Source: Pseudomonas putida
GTDB taxonomy: Bacteria > Pseudomonadota > Gammaproteobacteria > Pseudomonadales > Pseudomonadaceae
Direction: 5' to 3'
DNA: 64,000 nt
Assembly: GCF_028682395.1 (NCBI RefSeq)
Contig: NZ_JANHLC010000002.1
Span: forward strand, 434,001-498,000
Both the position numbers and the translations under genes were made by a program. Numbering within the stretch: the first letter of the stretch is position 1; each line of letters starts with the position of its first letter. The notes beneath the pieces were generated by a model that was given only the letters and a program-made list of their open reading frames with translations, ran no database searches and was not told the DNA's origin. Below are positions 26,827 to 35,224 of this stretch, piece by piece.

Positions 26827-26842
26827 TGGCACAGGTCTTGTA
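26827..26842 (+). promoter_or_regulatory. putative sigma-54 promoter of the hydrogenase operon
   Basis: TGGCACAGGTCTTGTA has the -24 GG and the 10-nt spacing of sigma-54 promoters; the -12 dinucleotide is GT instead of GC. The HoxA activator encoded upstream carries the GAFTGA sigma-54 contact loop, which supports the call. Transcription would start near 26854. Confidence 0.6.
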
Positions 26843-27050
26843 CTGACCTCCTCAACTTGCCTTATCCAGTTGAACGACCCATGCCGCTTGCAGCCTGCCT
26901 TACCGTCGCGCCCGGCTGCACTGCCCTTCAGATAACGCAGAAAACAACCGATGGCACCCAACCGTTGCCATCCACGCCCGCGCACCCGACAGCCATCCGC
27001 CGGCCCGTGCTCGGGCGTACTCAACGCCAGACCCTGGGGAGAAAATATCC

Positions 27051-28160
27051 GTGATCGAAACGTTTTATGAGGTGATGCGCAGGCAGGGCATCTCCCGGCG
27101 CAGCTTTCTCAAGTTCTGCTCGCTGACCGCGACCTCCCTGGGCCTGGGCCCGGCCTTTATGCCGCAGATCGCCTGGGCGATGGAGAACAAGCCGCGCACC
27201 CCGGTGCTCTGGCTCCATGGCCTGGAATGCACCTGCTGCTCGGAATCCTTTATCCGCTCCGCGCATCCGCTGGCCAAGGACGTGGTGCTGTCAATGATCT
27301 CCCTGGACTACGACGACACCCTGATGGCCTCGGCCGGGCACCAGGCCGAAGCGATCCTTGAAGAGGTCATGACCAAGTACAAGGGCAACTACATCCTCGC
27401 GGTCGAAGGCAACCCGCCACTGAACCAGGACGGCATGAGCTGCATCATCGGCGGCAAGCCGTTTATCGAGCAGTTGCGCCGCGTCGCCAAGGACGCCAAG
27501 GCCATTATTTCCTGGGGCTCGTGCGCCAGTTGGGGCTGCGTGCAGGCGGCCAAGCCGAACCCGACCCAGGCCGTACCGATCCACAAGGTCATCACCGACA
27601 AACCGATTATCAAGGTGCCTGGCTGCCCACCGATTGCCGAAGTGATGACCGGGGTCATCACCTACATGCTGACCTTCGACCGCATCCCCGAACTCGACCG
27701 CCAGGGCCGGCCGAAGATGTTCTACAGCCAGCGCATCCACGACAAATGCTATCGCCGTCCGCACTTCGACGCCGGGCAGTTTGTCGAGGCCTGGGACGAC
27801 GACTCCGCGCGCAAGGGCTACTGCCTCTACAAGGTCGGCTGCAAGGGCCCGACCACCTACAACGCCTGCTCCACCGTGCGCTGGAACGGCGGCACGAGCT
27901 TCCCGATCCAGTCCGGCCATGGCTGCATTGGCTGTTCGGAGGAAGGCTTCTGGGACAAGGGCTCGTTCTATAACCGCCTGACCGATATCAACGTCTTCGG
28001 CGTGGAAGCCAACGCCGACCAGATCGGCCTGGCCACCGGGGCCGTGGTCGGCGCCGCGATCACCGCCCACGCCGCCGTGACCGCGCTCAAGCGCGCGGGC
28101 AACCAGGCTTCCAGCGCTTCGTCAGATGCCCCATCGCACGACAGGATCAACCATCAATGA
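27051..28160 (+). CDS. hupS: uptake [NiFe]-hydrogenase small subunit, oxygen-tolerant type
   Basis: 369 residues (HoxK/HupS). A twin-arginine signal (SRRSFLK) ends at AWA43, so the protein is exported folded with its partner. After the signal is removed the six cysteines 60, 62, 63, 158, 163 and 192 correspond to positions 17, 19, 20, 115, 120 and 149. This is the set known to bind the [4Fe-3S] proximal cluster of O2-tolerant membrane-bound hydrogenases. Further ligands for the medial and distal clusters lie in the C-terminal half ([26 protein letters not shown]). A hydrophobic helix near the C-terminus anchors it. It starts with GTG behind GGGGAGA. It passes electrons from H2 to the HupC cytochrome. 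Confidence 0.96.
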   Translation: MIETFYEVMRRQGISRRSFLKFCSLTATSLGLGPAFMPQIAWAMENKPRTPVLWLHGLECTCCSESFIRSAHPLAKDVVLSMISLDYDDTLMASAGHQAEAILEEVMTKYKGNYILAVEGNPPLNQDGMSCIIGGKPFIEQLRRVAKDAKAIISWGSCASWGCVQAAKPNPTQAVPIHKVITDKPIIKVPGCPPIAEVMTGVITYMLTFDRIPELDRQGRPKMFYSQRIHDKCYRRPHFDAGQFVEAWDDDSARKGYCLYKVGCKGPTTYNACSTVRWNGGTSFPIQSGHGCIGCSEEGFWDKGSFYNRLTDINVFGVEANADQIGLATGAVVGAAITAHAAVTALKRAGNQASSASSDAPSHDRINHQ

Positions 28161-30013
28161 GCAATTACTCGACCCAGGGTTTCGACCTGAACAACACCGG
28201 CCGGCGTATCGTCGTCGACCCCGTGACCCGTATCGAGGGGCATATGCGGGTCGAGGTCAACCTCGACGCCAATAACGTGATCCGCAATGCGGTCTCCACC
28301 GGCACCATGTGGCGCGGCCTCGAAGTTATCCTCAAGGGCCGCGACCCACGCGATGCCTGGGCCTTTGTCGAACGTATCTGCGGTGTGTGCACCGGTTGCC
28401 ACGCCTTGGCGTCGGTCCGCTCGGTGGAAGATGCCCTGGGTATCCGCATCCCGCCCAACGCCCACCTGATCCGTGAAATGATGGCCAAGACCCTGCAGGT
28501 CCACGACCATGCGGTGCACTTCTATCACCTGCATGCGCTGGACTGGGTGGACGTGGTTTCGGCACTCAAGGCCGACCCGAAGGCGACCTCCGAGCTGCAA
28601 CAGAAAGTCTCGCCGTCCCATCCACTGTCCTCGCCGGGCTATTTCCGCGATGTGCAGAACCGCCTGAAGAAATTCTTCGAAAGCGGCCAGCTCGGCCCGT
28701 TCATGAACGGCTACTGGGGCAACCCGGCGTACCAACTGCCGCCCGAAGCCAACCTGATGGCCGTGACCCACTACCTCGAAGCCCTCGACCTGCAGAAAGA
28801 GTGGGTCAAGATCCACACCATCTTCGGCGGCAAGAACCCGCACCCCAACTACCTGGTGGGCGGCGTGCCCTGCGCCATCAATATCGACGGTGACCTGGCG
28901 GCCGGCGCACCACTGAACATGGAGCGGCTGAACTTTGTCCGCGCGCGCATCGATGAAGCCCTGACCTTCTGCCGCAATGTCTATGTGCCGGATGTGCTGG
29001 CCATCGGCACCATCTACAAACAGAAAGGCTGGCTGCACGGCGGCGGCCTGGCCGCCAGCAACGTCATGGACTACGGCACCTACGCCAAGGTCAATTACGA
29101 CGAGAGCACCAACCAACTGCCGGGCGGCGCGATCCTCAATGGCAACTGGGACGAGATCCTCCCGGTCGACCCGCGCGATCCCGAGCAGGTCCAAGAGTTC
29201 GTCACCCACTCCTGGTACAACTACCCGGACAACGACAAGGGCCTGCACCCCTGGGACGGCATCACCGAAGCCCACTACGAGCTAGGGGCAAAGACCAAGG
29301 GCAGTCGCACCGCCATCGAGGAAATCGACGAAAGCGCCAAGTACTCCTGGGTCAAGTCACCCCGCTGGCGCGGCCATGCGATGGAAGTCGGCCCGTTGGC
29401 CCGCTACATCCTCGGTTACGCCCATGCCCTCAAGGGCAACCCGCATTGCCAGCGGGTCAAGGAGCAACTGGAAAGCTCCCTGGCAGCGGTCAACCACGGC
29501 GTCCCCAAGCTGCTGGGCCTGCCCGAAACCGACTACAGCGCCAAGCAGGTACTGCCAAGCACCATTGGCCGGACCCTGACCCGGGCCCTGGAAGCCGAGT
29601 ACTGCGCCGAGATGATGGTCGATGACTGGACTGAGCTGATGACCAATATCCGCAATGGCGACCGGGCCACCGCCAATGTGGAGAAATGGGACCCGGCCAC
29701 CTGGCCGAAGGAAGCCAAGGGCGTCGGTACCGTGGCCGCACCACGGGGCGGGTTAGGCCACTGGATTCGCATCAAGGACGGGCGCATCGAGAACTACCAG
29801 TGCGTGGTGCCGAGCACCTGGAACGGCAGCCCCCGCGATGCCAAGGGCCAGATCGGCGCCTTCGAGGCCGCCCTGATGAACACCCCGGTGGCGGTGGCCG
29901 ACCAGCCGGTGGAAATCCTGCGCACCCTGCACTCCTTCGACCCCTGCATGGCCTGCGCCACCCACGTGATGAGCGAGGATGGCGCAGAGTTGAGCACGGT
30001 CAAGGTCCGCTGA
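28157..30013 (+). CDS. hupL: uptake [NiFe]-hydrogenase large subunit
   Basis: 618 residues (HoxG/HupL), the H2-splitting subunit. The active-site cysteines are in [10 protein letters not shown] (Cys75, Cys78) and DPCMACATH (Cys597, Cys600). Fifteen residues ([15 protein letters not shown]) follow the last His; they are removed by the HupD protease once nickel is in place. The subunit has no signal of its own and is carried across the membrane with HupS. The start overlaps the hupS stop by 4 bp. A strong GC hairpin lies directly after the stop. Confidence 0.97.
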   Translation: MSNYSTQGFDLNNTGRRIVVDPVTRIEGHMRVEVNLDANNVIRNAVSTGTMWRGLEVILKGRDPRDAWAFVERICGVCTGCHALASVRSVEDALGIRIPPNAHLIREMMAKTLQVHDHAVHFYHLHALDWVDVVSALKADPKATSELQQKVSPSHPLSSPGYFRDVQNRLKKFFESGQLGPFMNGYWGNPAYQLPPEANLMAVTHYLEALDLQKEWVKIHTIFGGKNPHPNYLVGGVPCAINIDGDLAAGAPLNMERLNFVRARIDEALTFCRNVYVPDVLAIGTIYKQKGWLHGGGLAASNVMDYGTYAKVNYDESTNQLPGGAILNGNWDEILPVDPRDPEQVQEFVTHSWYNYPDNDKGLHPWDGITEAHYELGAKTKGSRTAIEEIDESAKYSWVKSPRWRGHAMEVGPLARYILGYAHALKGNPHCQRVKEQLESSLAAVNHGVPKLLGLPETDYSAKQVLPSTIGRTLTRALEAEYCAEMMVDDWTELMTNIRNGDRATANVEKWDPATWPKEAKGVGTVAAPRGGLGHWIRIKDGRIENYQCVVPSTWNGSPRDAKGQIGAFEAALMNTPVAVADQPVEILRTLHSFDPCMACATHVMSEDGAELSTVKVR

Positions 30014-30021
30014 GTACAGCT

Positions 30022-30044
30022 GGCCGGCGCCGCCAGCGCCGGCC
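30022..30044 (+). promoter_or_regulatory. intercistronic GC stem-loop between hupL and hupC
   Basis: GGCCGGCGC and GCGCCGGCC form a perfect 9-bp all-GC stem with a 5-nt loop. The hupC Shine-Dalgarno TTGGAGGTGA begins 2-3 bases after it. There is no T-run, so it more likely protects the 3' end of hupSL mRNA or tempers hupC translation than ends transcription. Confidence 0.65.
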
Positions 30045-30059
30045 CTTGGAGGTGACGAT

Positions 30060-30743
30060 ATGAGCCAACCTACTGAAGGTCTTCTGCCCCCCTCGGAGTA
30101 TGTCTACGAGGCCCCCGTGCGCCTGTGGCACTGGGTCAACGCCGCGTGCATCGTGGTCCTGGCCGTGACCGGCTACCTGATCGGCTCGCCCTTGCCGACA
30201 CAGCCGGGCGAAGCCAGCGACCATTTCGTGATGGGCTATATCCGCTTTGCCCATTTTGCCGCCGCGTACCTCTTCGCCATCGGCATCATCGGGCGGGCCT
30301 ACTGGGCCCTGGTGGGTAACCACCACGCCCGCGAGCTGTTCTGGGTGCCGGTCCTGAACGGCGCCTACTGGCGCGATTTCGGCGCCTGGCTGCGCTACTA
30401 CCTGTTTATCGGCCCGGTCCCGGCGCCGATGTTCGGGCACAACCCGCTGTCGCGTTTTGCCATGTTCTTTATCTTTATGCTCGGCTCGCTCTTTATGCTG
30501 CTGACCGGTTTCGCCCTGTACGGCGAGGGCTCGCAGATGGGCTCCTGGCAGGAGCGCATGTTTGGTTGGGTCCTGCCGCTACTGGGCCAGTCGCAGAACG
30601 TGCACACCCTGCACCACCTGGGCATGTGGCTGATCCTGCTGTTTGTCGCACTCCACGTTTACGCCGCCGTGCGTGAAGAAATCGGCGGCCGGCTGAGCCT
30701 GGTCGGCGCCATGATCTCCGGCTACAAGACCTATAAGAAATGA
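30060..30743 (+). CDS. hupC: Ni/Fe-hydrogenase b-type cytochrome subunit
   Basis: 227 residues (HoxZ/HupC/HyaC). Four hydrophobic helices are visible, with His residues in VRLWHWVNA, IRFAHFAAAY, HTLHHLGMW and ALHVYAAVRE available as ligands for two b-type haems. It anchors HupSL to the outer face of the inner membrane and passes electrons to quinone. It has the strongest ribosome site in the operon (GGAGGTGA). Its stop overlaps the start of hupD (ATGA). Confidence 0.95.
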   Translation: MSQPTEGLLPPSEYVYEAPVRLWHWVNAACIVVLAVTGYLIGSPLPTQPGEASDHFVMGYIRFAHFAAAYLFAIGIIGRAYWALVGNHHARELFWVPVLNGAYWRDFGAWLRYYLFIGPVPAPMFGHNPLSRFAMFFIFMLGSLFMLLTGFALYGEGSQMGSWQERMFGWVLPLLGQSQNVHTLHHLGMWLILLFVALHVYAAVREEIGGRLSLVGAMISGYKTYKK

Positions 30744-31387
30744 CGTCCTCGACCGCTCTTCCCGACACCCAAACGCCGCGCATCACCGTGCTCGGCATCG
30801 GCAACCTGCTGTGGGCCGACGAAGGCTTTGGCGTACGCTGCGTCGAAGCCCTGCAACAGCGCTACGAGTTTGCCGAGCATGTGGCCCTGATCGACGGCGG
30901 CACCCAGGGCCTGTACCTGATCCAGCACGTGCAGCAGGCCGACTACCTGCTGATCTTCGATGCCGTGGACTACAACCTGGCCCCCGGCGAGCTGAAATTC
31001 ATCGCCGACGACGAGGTCCCCAAGTTCCTCGGCATCAAGAAGCTCAGCCTGCACCAGACCGGCTTCCAGGAGGTGCTGATGCTGGCCCAGTTGACCGGGC
31101 ACTACCCCGAAAAAGTCCTGCTGATCGGCTGCCAGCCCGAACATATGATGGACTACGGCGGCAGCCTGCGCCCCAGCGTCAAGGCCGCCCTGGAGCTGGC
31201 CCTCGACGAAGCCGTGCGGGTGCTCGACAGTTGGGGCGCGGCGCCGAGCAAGCGCGCCGAGCCCTTGACCGGCGATGACGCGGTGACCCTGCCGCACCTG
31301 CAACTCCAGCGCTACGAAAGCGAACGGCCTTCCGAGCAGCAGGCCTGCCGGATCGGTGACGAACGCATCCTCGCCAGGCAGCGCTGA
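30740..31387 (+). CDS. hupD: hydrogenase maturation endopeptidase
   Basis: 215 residues (HoxM/HupD/HybD family). The nickel-sensing residues Glu28 (WADEGFG), Asp74 (IFDAVDYN) and His105 (LHQTGFQ) keep the exact spacing of Glu16, Asp62 and His93 in E. coli HybD. The enzyme probes the nickel site of the HupL precursor and clips the 15-residue tail after DPCMACATH. The C-terminus (about 160-215) extends past the usual family length and looks flexible. Confidence 0.95.
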   Translation: MTSSTALPDTQTPRITVLGIGNLLWADEGFGVRCVEALQQRYEFAEHVALIDGGTQGLYLIQHVQQADYLLIFDAVDYNLAPGELKFIADDEVPKFLGIKKLSLHQTGFQEVLMLAQLTGHYPEKVLLIGCQPEHMMDYGGSLRPSVKAALELALDEAVRVLDSWGAAPSKRAEPLTGDDAVTLPHLQLQRYESERPSEQQACRIGDERILARQR

Positions 31388-31388
31388 G

Positions 31389-31739
31389 ATGTGCATCGGC
31401 CTGCCCATGCAGGTACTCAGCGCCAGCACCGGCTTCGCCCTGTGCCATGACCGCCAGGGCCAGCGCCGGCGCATCGATACCGCCCTGGTCGGCCCGTGCG
31501 CGCCCGGCGACTGGCTGCTGATTTTTCTCGATGCCGCCCGCGAGCGCCTCGATCCGCAACGTGCCGAAGAAATCAACGCGACCCTGGCCCTGCTCGACGC
31601 GGCACTGTTCGGCGCCGGGTCCGAGGCCGCCGACAGCGCGCCCTTCAGCCTGCCCTCGGCCCTCAGCGGCGAACAACTGGCCGCCCTGCTCGGCCAGCCC
31701 GCGCCGACACCCGGCCCATTAAAGAGTGAATTGAAATGA
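31389..31739 (+). CDS. hupF: HupF/HypC family hydrogenase chaperone
   Basis: 116 residues (HoxL/HupF). It begins with MCIGLP, the Met-Cys start whose Cys2 is essential in HypC-type chaperones for handling the Fe(CN)2CO group. It is longer than the HypC encoded at 37379, with an Ala-rich C-terminal third. In systems that have both, HupF/HoxL works on the uptake enzyme, and a protective role under oxygen has been reported. The start has no spacer beyond GCTGAG from hupD and the stop overlaps hupG. Confidence 0.9.
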   Translation: MCIGLPMQVLSASTGFALCHDRQGQRRRIDTALVGPCAPGDWLLIFLDAARERLDPQRAEEINATLALLDAALFGAGSEAADSAPFSLPSALSGEQLAALLGQPAPTPGPLKSELK

Positions 31740-32218
31740 GCGATTCCGCGGTCTTCATGGCCCCCATCCCGACCTCGCCGGCCGTGCCGCCCCTGATCAG
31801 CCGCCTGGTGGACGAATTTGACGCCCACTGGATCGACAGCGCCAACCTCGACGCCTGGCTGGCCGACGGCGGCGAGTGCTGGCTGCTGCTGTGCGGTGAC
31901 CCGGTGCGCCACCCCGAATCCCTGGATGTCGCGGTGGTCCTGCCCGAGCTGCGCCGCGAAGTCGCCCGCCGCCATGGGCGCCACGTGCGCATCGGCGTGG
32001 TCCAGCGCAGTGAAGAGGAAACCATTGCCGCGCGCTTTGCCCTGCGCCGCTGGCCGACCCTGGTCTGGCTGCGCGATGGCGGCTATGTCACGGTCCTGGA
32101 CGGCATGCACGACTGGGACGATTACCTGCGCCTGGCCGAGCAGGCCCTGAACCAGAGCAATGCGCGGATCGCCCTGCTGAACACCACGGATCACCCCGTG
32201 ACCGGAGGTTGCCAGTGA
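31736..32218 (+). CDS. hupG: HoxO/HupG/HyaE family hydrogenase accessory protein
   Basis: 160 residues with a thioredoxin-like outline. The position of the CxxC redox motif holds no cysteine pair, which is normal for the HyaE/HoxO family. These proteins bind the twin-arginine signal of the small subunit and keep it from export before assembly is complete. The segment RFALRRWPTLVWLRDGGYV fits the cis-proline end of the fold. It overlaps hupF by 4 bp and the stop touches the leader of hupH. Confidence 0.88.
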   Translation: MSDSAVFMAPIPTSPAVPPLISRLVDEFDAHWIDSANLDAWLADGGECWLLLCGDPVRHPESLDVAVVLPELRREVARRHGRHVRIGVVQRSEEETIAARFALRRWPTLVWLRDGGYVTVLDGMHDWDDYLRLAEQALNQSNARIALLNTTDHPVTGGCQ

Positions 32219-32232
32219 ATCGGGAGAGCCCC

Positions 32233-33078
32233 ATGGACCCTCTGCAATACATCCCCCTGATGGATATCGGCCCCGGCTCGCAGCCCGAAGAGGACGAGGT
32301 GCTCGAATACATCAGCATGCCCCAGGGCATGTACACCCACAGCCTGCCCATGCTCCCGGAACCGGAAGAACTGGACAAGCAGCCCGGCGCCCGCCAGGCC
32401 CTGCAAATACTGCTCGAACACCTGCGCCTGGCCGTGCGGGGCGAACCGGCCCCCGGCCTCGACCTGAGCGGTTATAGCGTCGGCGACCGGGCCCTGCTCG
32501 ATCAGTTGCTGGGCGAGGGCGAAGTCAGTATCCGGGTCGGCGAACAGCCGGCGCAGCGGATCCAGGAATCAATCTTTGCCGGGATCTGGCGCACGGTCGG
32601 CGAGCACGAGGACCGTGTCGACGTCGCGGCCGCACCCGCCCATCTGCGCGCCAGTGCCCGGGTCGGCACCCGGCCGCTGCCGTTCGACCTGCCGGCCGAG
32701 CTGCCCGCCGGCGTGATGAACGCACCGTCGATCCTGACCGAGATCGAAGACCAGGCGCAGCACTGGCAAAGCGGGCATCCGGCCCATGTGATCAACCTGA
32801 CACTGCTGCCGCTGTCGGAGCAAGACGTCGGTTTTCTCGACCAGTGCCTGGGCAGCGGCCCGGTACTGGCCCTGACCCGGGGCTATGGCAATTGCCGCAT
32901 CAGCAGCACGCAGGTCGCCAATGTCTGGCGTTTGACCTACTTCAACTCCCAGGACGCAATGATCCTCGACACCATCGAGATCACCGACCTGCCGGAAGTG
33001 ATCTGCGCCGCGCCGGAAGACCTCAGCGACTCGCTGGAACGCTTCGAAGACGTGATCCAATGGTTCGAGGGCCAGTGA
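32233..33078 (+). CDS. hupH: HoxQ/HupH/HyaF family hydrogenase expression/formation protein
   Basis: 281 residues. The central block HVINLTLLPLSEQDVGFLDQCLG and RGYGNCRISSTQVANVWRLTYFNSQDAMILDTIEI (shortened here to the key parts GYGNCRIS and NVWRLTYFN) is typical of the HupH/HyaF family. The protein works with HoxO on the small-subunit precursor and is needed for the O2-tolerant enzymes. I chose ATG 32233 with GGGAGAG upstream; a GTG at 32215 overlapping the hupG stop is an alternative that would add six residues. Confidence 0.87.
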   Translation: MDPLQYIPLMDIGPGSQPEEDEVLEYISMPQGMYTHSLPMLPEPEELDKQPGARQALQILLEHLRLAVRGEPAPGLDLSGYSVGDRALLDQLLGEGEVSIRVGEQPAQRIQESIFAGIWRTVGEHEDRVDVAAAPAHLRASARVGTRPLPFDLPAELPAGVMNAPSILTEIEDQAQHWQSGHPAHVINLTLLPLSEQDVGFLDQCLGSGPVLALTRGYGNCRISSTQVANVWRLTYFNSQDAMILDTIEITDLPEVICAAPEDLSDSLERFEDVIQWFEGQ

Positions 33079-33079
33079 A

Positions 33080-33313
33080 ATGAGCGAGCTGAACGGCTTC
33101 GAAGGCAGCTACCTAGGCGACAACGCCCGGATCGACGCGGCGACACGCCTGGAATGCAAGATCTGCTGGTGGGTCTATGACCCGGCCGAAGGCGATCCGG
33201 TCTGGCAGATCCCGCCCGGCACGCCCTTCGCCCAACTGCCCGAGCACTGGCGCTGCCCAACCTGCGACGGCGCCGCCGAGCAATTTATGGTGATCGATGA
33301 ACCCGCCGCCTGA
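33080..33313 (+). CDS. hupI: rubredoxin-like hydrogenase accessory protein
   Basis: 77 residues (HoxR/HupI). Two CxxC pairs (CKICWWVYDP and CPTCDG) form the single-iron site of rubredoxins; Trp replaces the usual Gly after the first pair, as in hydrogenase-linked members. It is thought to help build or repair the special proximal cluster of HupS under oxygen. It starts one base after the hupH stop and overlaps hupJ. Confidence 0.92.
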   Translation: MSELNGFEGSYLGDNARIDAATRLECKICWWVYDPAEGDPVWQIPPGTPFAQLPEHWRCPTCDGAAEQFMVIDEPAA

Positions 33314-33788
33314 CTGGGCCCTCGCCCTGACGGCGCGCTTCGAGCACATTGCCGACACACGCATGCGTGGCGTCCCGGTACTCAACCCGCGCCTGCAGGT
33401 GGCCGCGATCGGCTTTGCCCCGCAGATCGATGCCGCGGCGCCCGCACCACCGGGCACCCTGGGCATCCTGCTGACCCCCTGGTTTATGAACCTGATCTGG
33501 CGCAGCACGACCGACGATCCCCCACTGGCCCCCGGTGCCTCCCGTGGCCGGCGCCTGGGTGAACAAACGCTGGATTTTATCGGCGTCGACGATGAGCTGC
33601 TGGGGCCTTATGAAAGCTGCTCGCTGTTTTCCCCAGTGTTGGAGTTCGCCGATCAGGCGAGCGCCCTGGCCACAGCCGAAGAAGTCTTGCGCCTGCTGCG
33701 CGAGCCGCCGGCCCCCTCGCCTCCCTCACGCCCGGTGCTGAACCGCCGCGCGCTGTTGTTCGGGCGTCTTGCGGGGGCTGGCGAGTGA
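33297..33788 (+). CDS. hupJ: HoxT/HupJ (HybE family) assembly chaperone
   Basis: 163 residues of the [NiFe]-hydrogenase assembly chaperone HybE family. Visible family segments are FEHIADTRMRGVPVLNP, LGILLTPWFMNLIW and GPYESCSLFSPVLEF. Family members bind the large or small subunit precursors during assembly and coordinate export. It overlaps hupI by 17 bp in another frame. The C-terminus is a Pro-rich tail ending in RRALLFGRLAGAGE. Confidence 0.9.
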   Translation: MNPPPDWALALTARFEHIADTRMRGVPVLNPRLQVAAIGFAPQIDAAAPAPPGTLGILLTPWFMNLIWRSTTDDPPLAPGASRGRRLGEQTLDFIGVDDELLGPYESCSLFSPVLEFADQASALATAEEVLRLLREPPAPSPPSRPVLNRRALLFGRLAGAGE

Positions 33789-33790
33789 GC

Positions 33791-34864
33791 ATGGCCCTGT
33801 CACGCCTCGGCGGTTCCCTGCTGATCCGTCCCGGGCAACAGCCGGCGATCGTCGGCAGCCGCCCCCTGCTCGCCGCACGCCTGTTGCGAGGCCAACCTGG
33901 CGATGCCGCCGTCCAACGTCTGCCGCTGCTCTACAGCCTGTGCGGCCAGGCCCATCGGCTGACCGCACGCCTGGCTGTGAATGCCGCGCGCCAGGGCACG
34001 CCCCAGCTCGACCCGCTGGCGCTCCAGGCGCTCCAGGCCGAAAATCGCCGCGAACACCTGCGTCGCCTGGTGATCGACTGGCCGGCCCGGCTCGGCTTTA
34101 CGCCACCGGCGATCGAAGTCCTGCGTGAATGGGAACTGGCCCCCGAAGCCACCATGAGTACCTGGCTCGACAGCCCCCTGGCAACCTGGCTGAGCGAATG
34201 GCAGGCCGACCCGCGTCAGACCCTGCGAGCCTGGACCCAGCGCAGCGGACACTGGCTGGCCGCCGCGCTGGCCGCCTGCCGGGACGATGATCTCCCGCTG
34301 GCTGTCAGGCCCTTGCGCCTGGGCACCCGCGGCGCCAATGCCAGCGCGAGCCTGGGCTATATCGCCGAACGACTGCGCAGCACCCTGGACTTTCCCCAGC
34401 ACCCGGACCTGCAGGGCCTGCCCTGTGAAACCGGCTGCTGGACCCGCGAGGCGCAAGCCGCGCCCGAGCAATTCGACTCCAGTTGGCTGCGCCTGGGCGC
34501 CCATGTCGCCGAGCTGGCTCGCCTGGCCCTGCCCCAGCCGGCAGAACTGGCCATGGGCGCCCTGCAATTGGCCCCCGGCGAGGGCCTGGCCTGGAGCGAG
34601 ACCGCCCGCGGACTGTTGATCCACCGCGTCTGCCTGGAGCCTGAAGCATCGGGCGGACGCATTTGCGACTATCAGGTGATTGCACCCACCGAATGGAATC
34701 TGCACCCTCACGGAGCGCTGGCCCGGGCCCTCGCGGCCTTGGCGCCCGGCACCACCCGCAGCGAGCGCCAGGCGCGCCTGTTGATGGCAGCCTACGACCC
34801 GTGTATTCCGTTTACCCTGGCGCCCCATCCGAGCGCCGAACCAGGACCCGACGACCATGCATGA
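33791..34864 (+). CDS. hupK: HoxV/HupK scaffold protein (large-subunit-like)
   Basis: About 357 residues. It is a degenerate paralogue of the large subunit: the C-terminal YQVIAPTEWNLHPHG and MAAYDPCIPFTLAPH recall the end of HupL, but only one cysteine of the CxxC pair is left. HupK/HoxV is thought to hold the Fe(CN)2CO unit on its way to HupL. The ATG at 33791 is used; a GTG at 33785 overlapping the hupJ stop is possible. The end overlaps hypA by 8 bp. Confidence 0.88.
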   Translation: MALSRLGGSLLIRPGQQPAIVGSRPLLAARLLRGQPGDAAVQRLPLLYSLCGQAHRLTARLAVNAARQGTPQLDPLALQALQAENRREHLRRLVIDWPARLGFTPPAIEVLREWELAPEATMSTWLDSPLATWLSEWQADPRQTLRAWTQRSGHWLAAALAACRDDDLPLAVRPLRLGTRGANASASLGYIAERLRSTLDFPQHPDLQGLPCETGCWTREAQAAPEQFDSSWLRLGAHVAELARLALPQPAELAMGALQLAPGEGLAWSETARGLLIHRVCLEPEASGGRICDYQVIAPTEWNLHPHGALARALAALAPGTTRSERQARLLMAAYDPCIPFTLAPHPSAEPGPDDHA

Positions 34865-35204
34865 AGTCAGTCTGGCTGGCGGTATTCTCAATGCCGTCGA
34901 AGCTGCCGCCCGCCAGGACCCTTTTGTCCGGGTCAGCCGCCTGCGCCTGGAGGCCGGGCGCCTGTCCGGCGTCGAGGTCCGCGCCCTGCGCTTCGCCCTG
35001 GAGGCCCTGGCGCCCGGCACCCTGCTCGAAGGCGCCAGCATCGACATCGAAGAACCCGAAGGCCAGGCCTGGTGCCTGGACTGCGCCAGCAGCGTGCCCC
35101 TGGCCGAACGGGGCGCACCCTGCCCCCATTGCCAAGGCTTCTGGCTGCAACCCAACGGCGGCACCGAATTACGCATTCTCGACCTGCAGGTCGAGGATCA
35201 CTGA
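34857..35204 (+). CDS. hypA: nickel insertion protein HypA
   Basis: 115 residues. MHEVSL gives the conserved His2 and Glu3 of the nickel site, and the zinc site is formed by CLDC and CPHC. HypA hands nickel to the large subunits together with HypB. It starts inside the end of hupK and is separated from hypB by 20 bp with a CTGGAGAAC ribosome site. Confidence 0.95.
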   Translation: MHEVSLAGGILNAVEAAARQDPFVRVSRLRLEAGRLSGVEVRALRFALEALAPGTLLEGASIDIEEPEGQAWCLDCASSVPLAERGAPCPHCQGFWLQPNGGTELRILDLQVEDH

Positions 35205-35224
35205 TCACTGTCTGGAGAACCATC

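Larger units (their letters stand above)
26662..27050. other. intergenic region with hairpin and hydrogenase promoter
   Basis: No gene is supported here. The left end holds a long imperfect inverted repeat after the permease gene, and the centre a sigma-54-like promoter. The roughly 208-bp leader between that promoter and the hupS GTG is C-rich and shows no clear structure. Sites for HoxA and IHF would be expected between 26720 and 26827. Confidence 0.6.
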
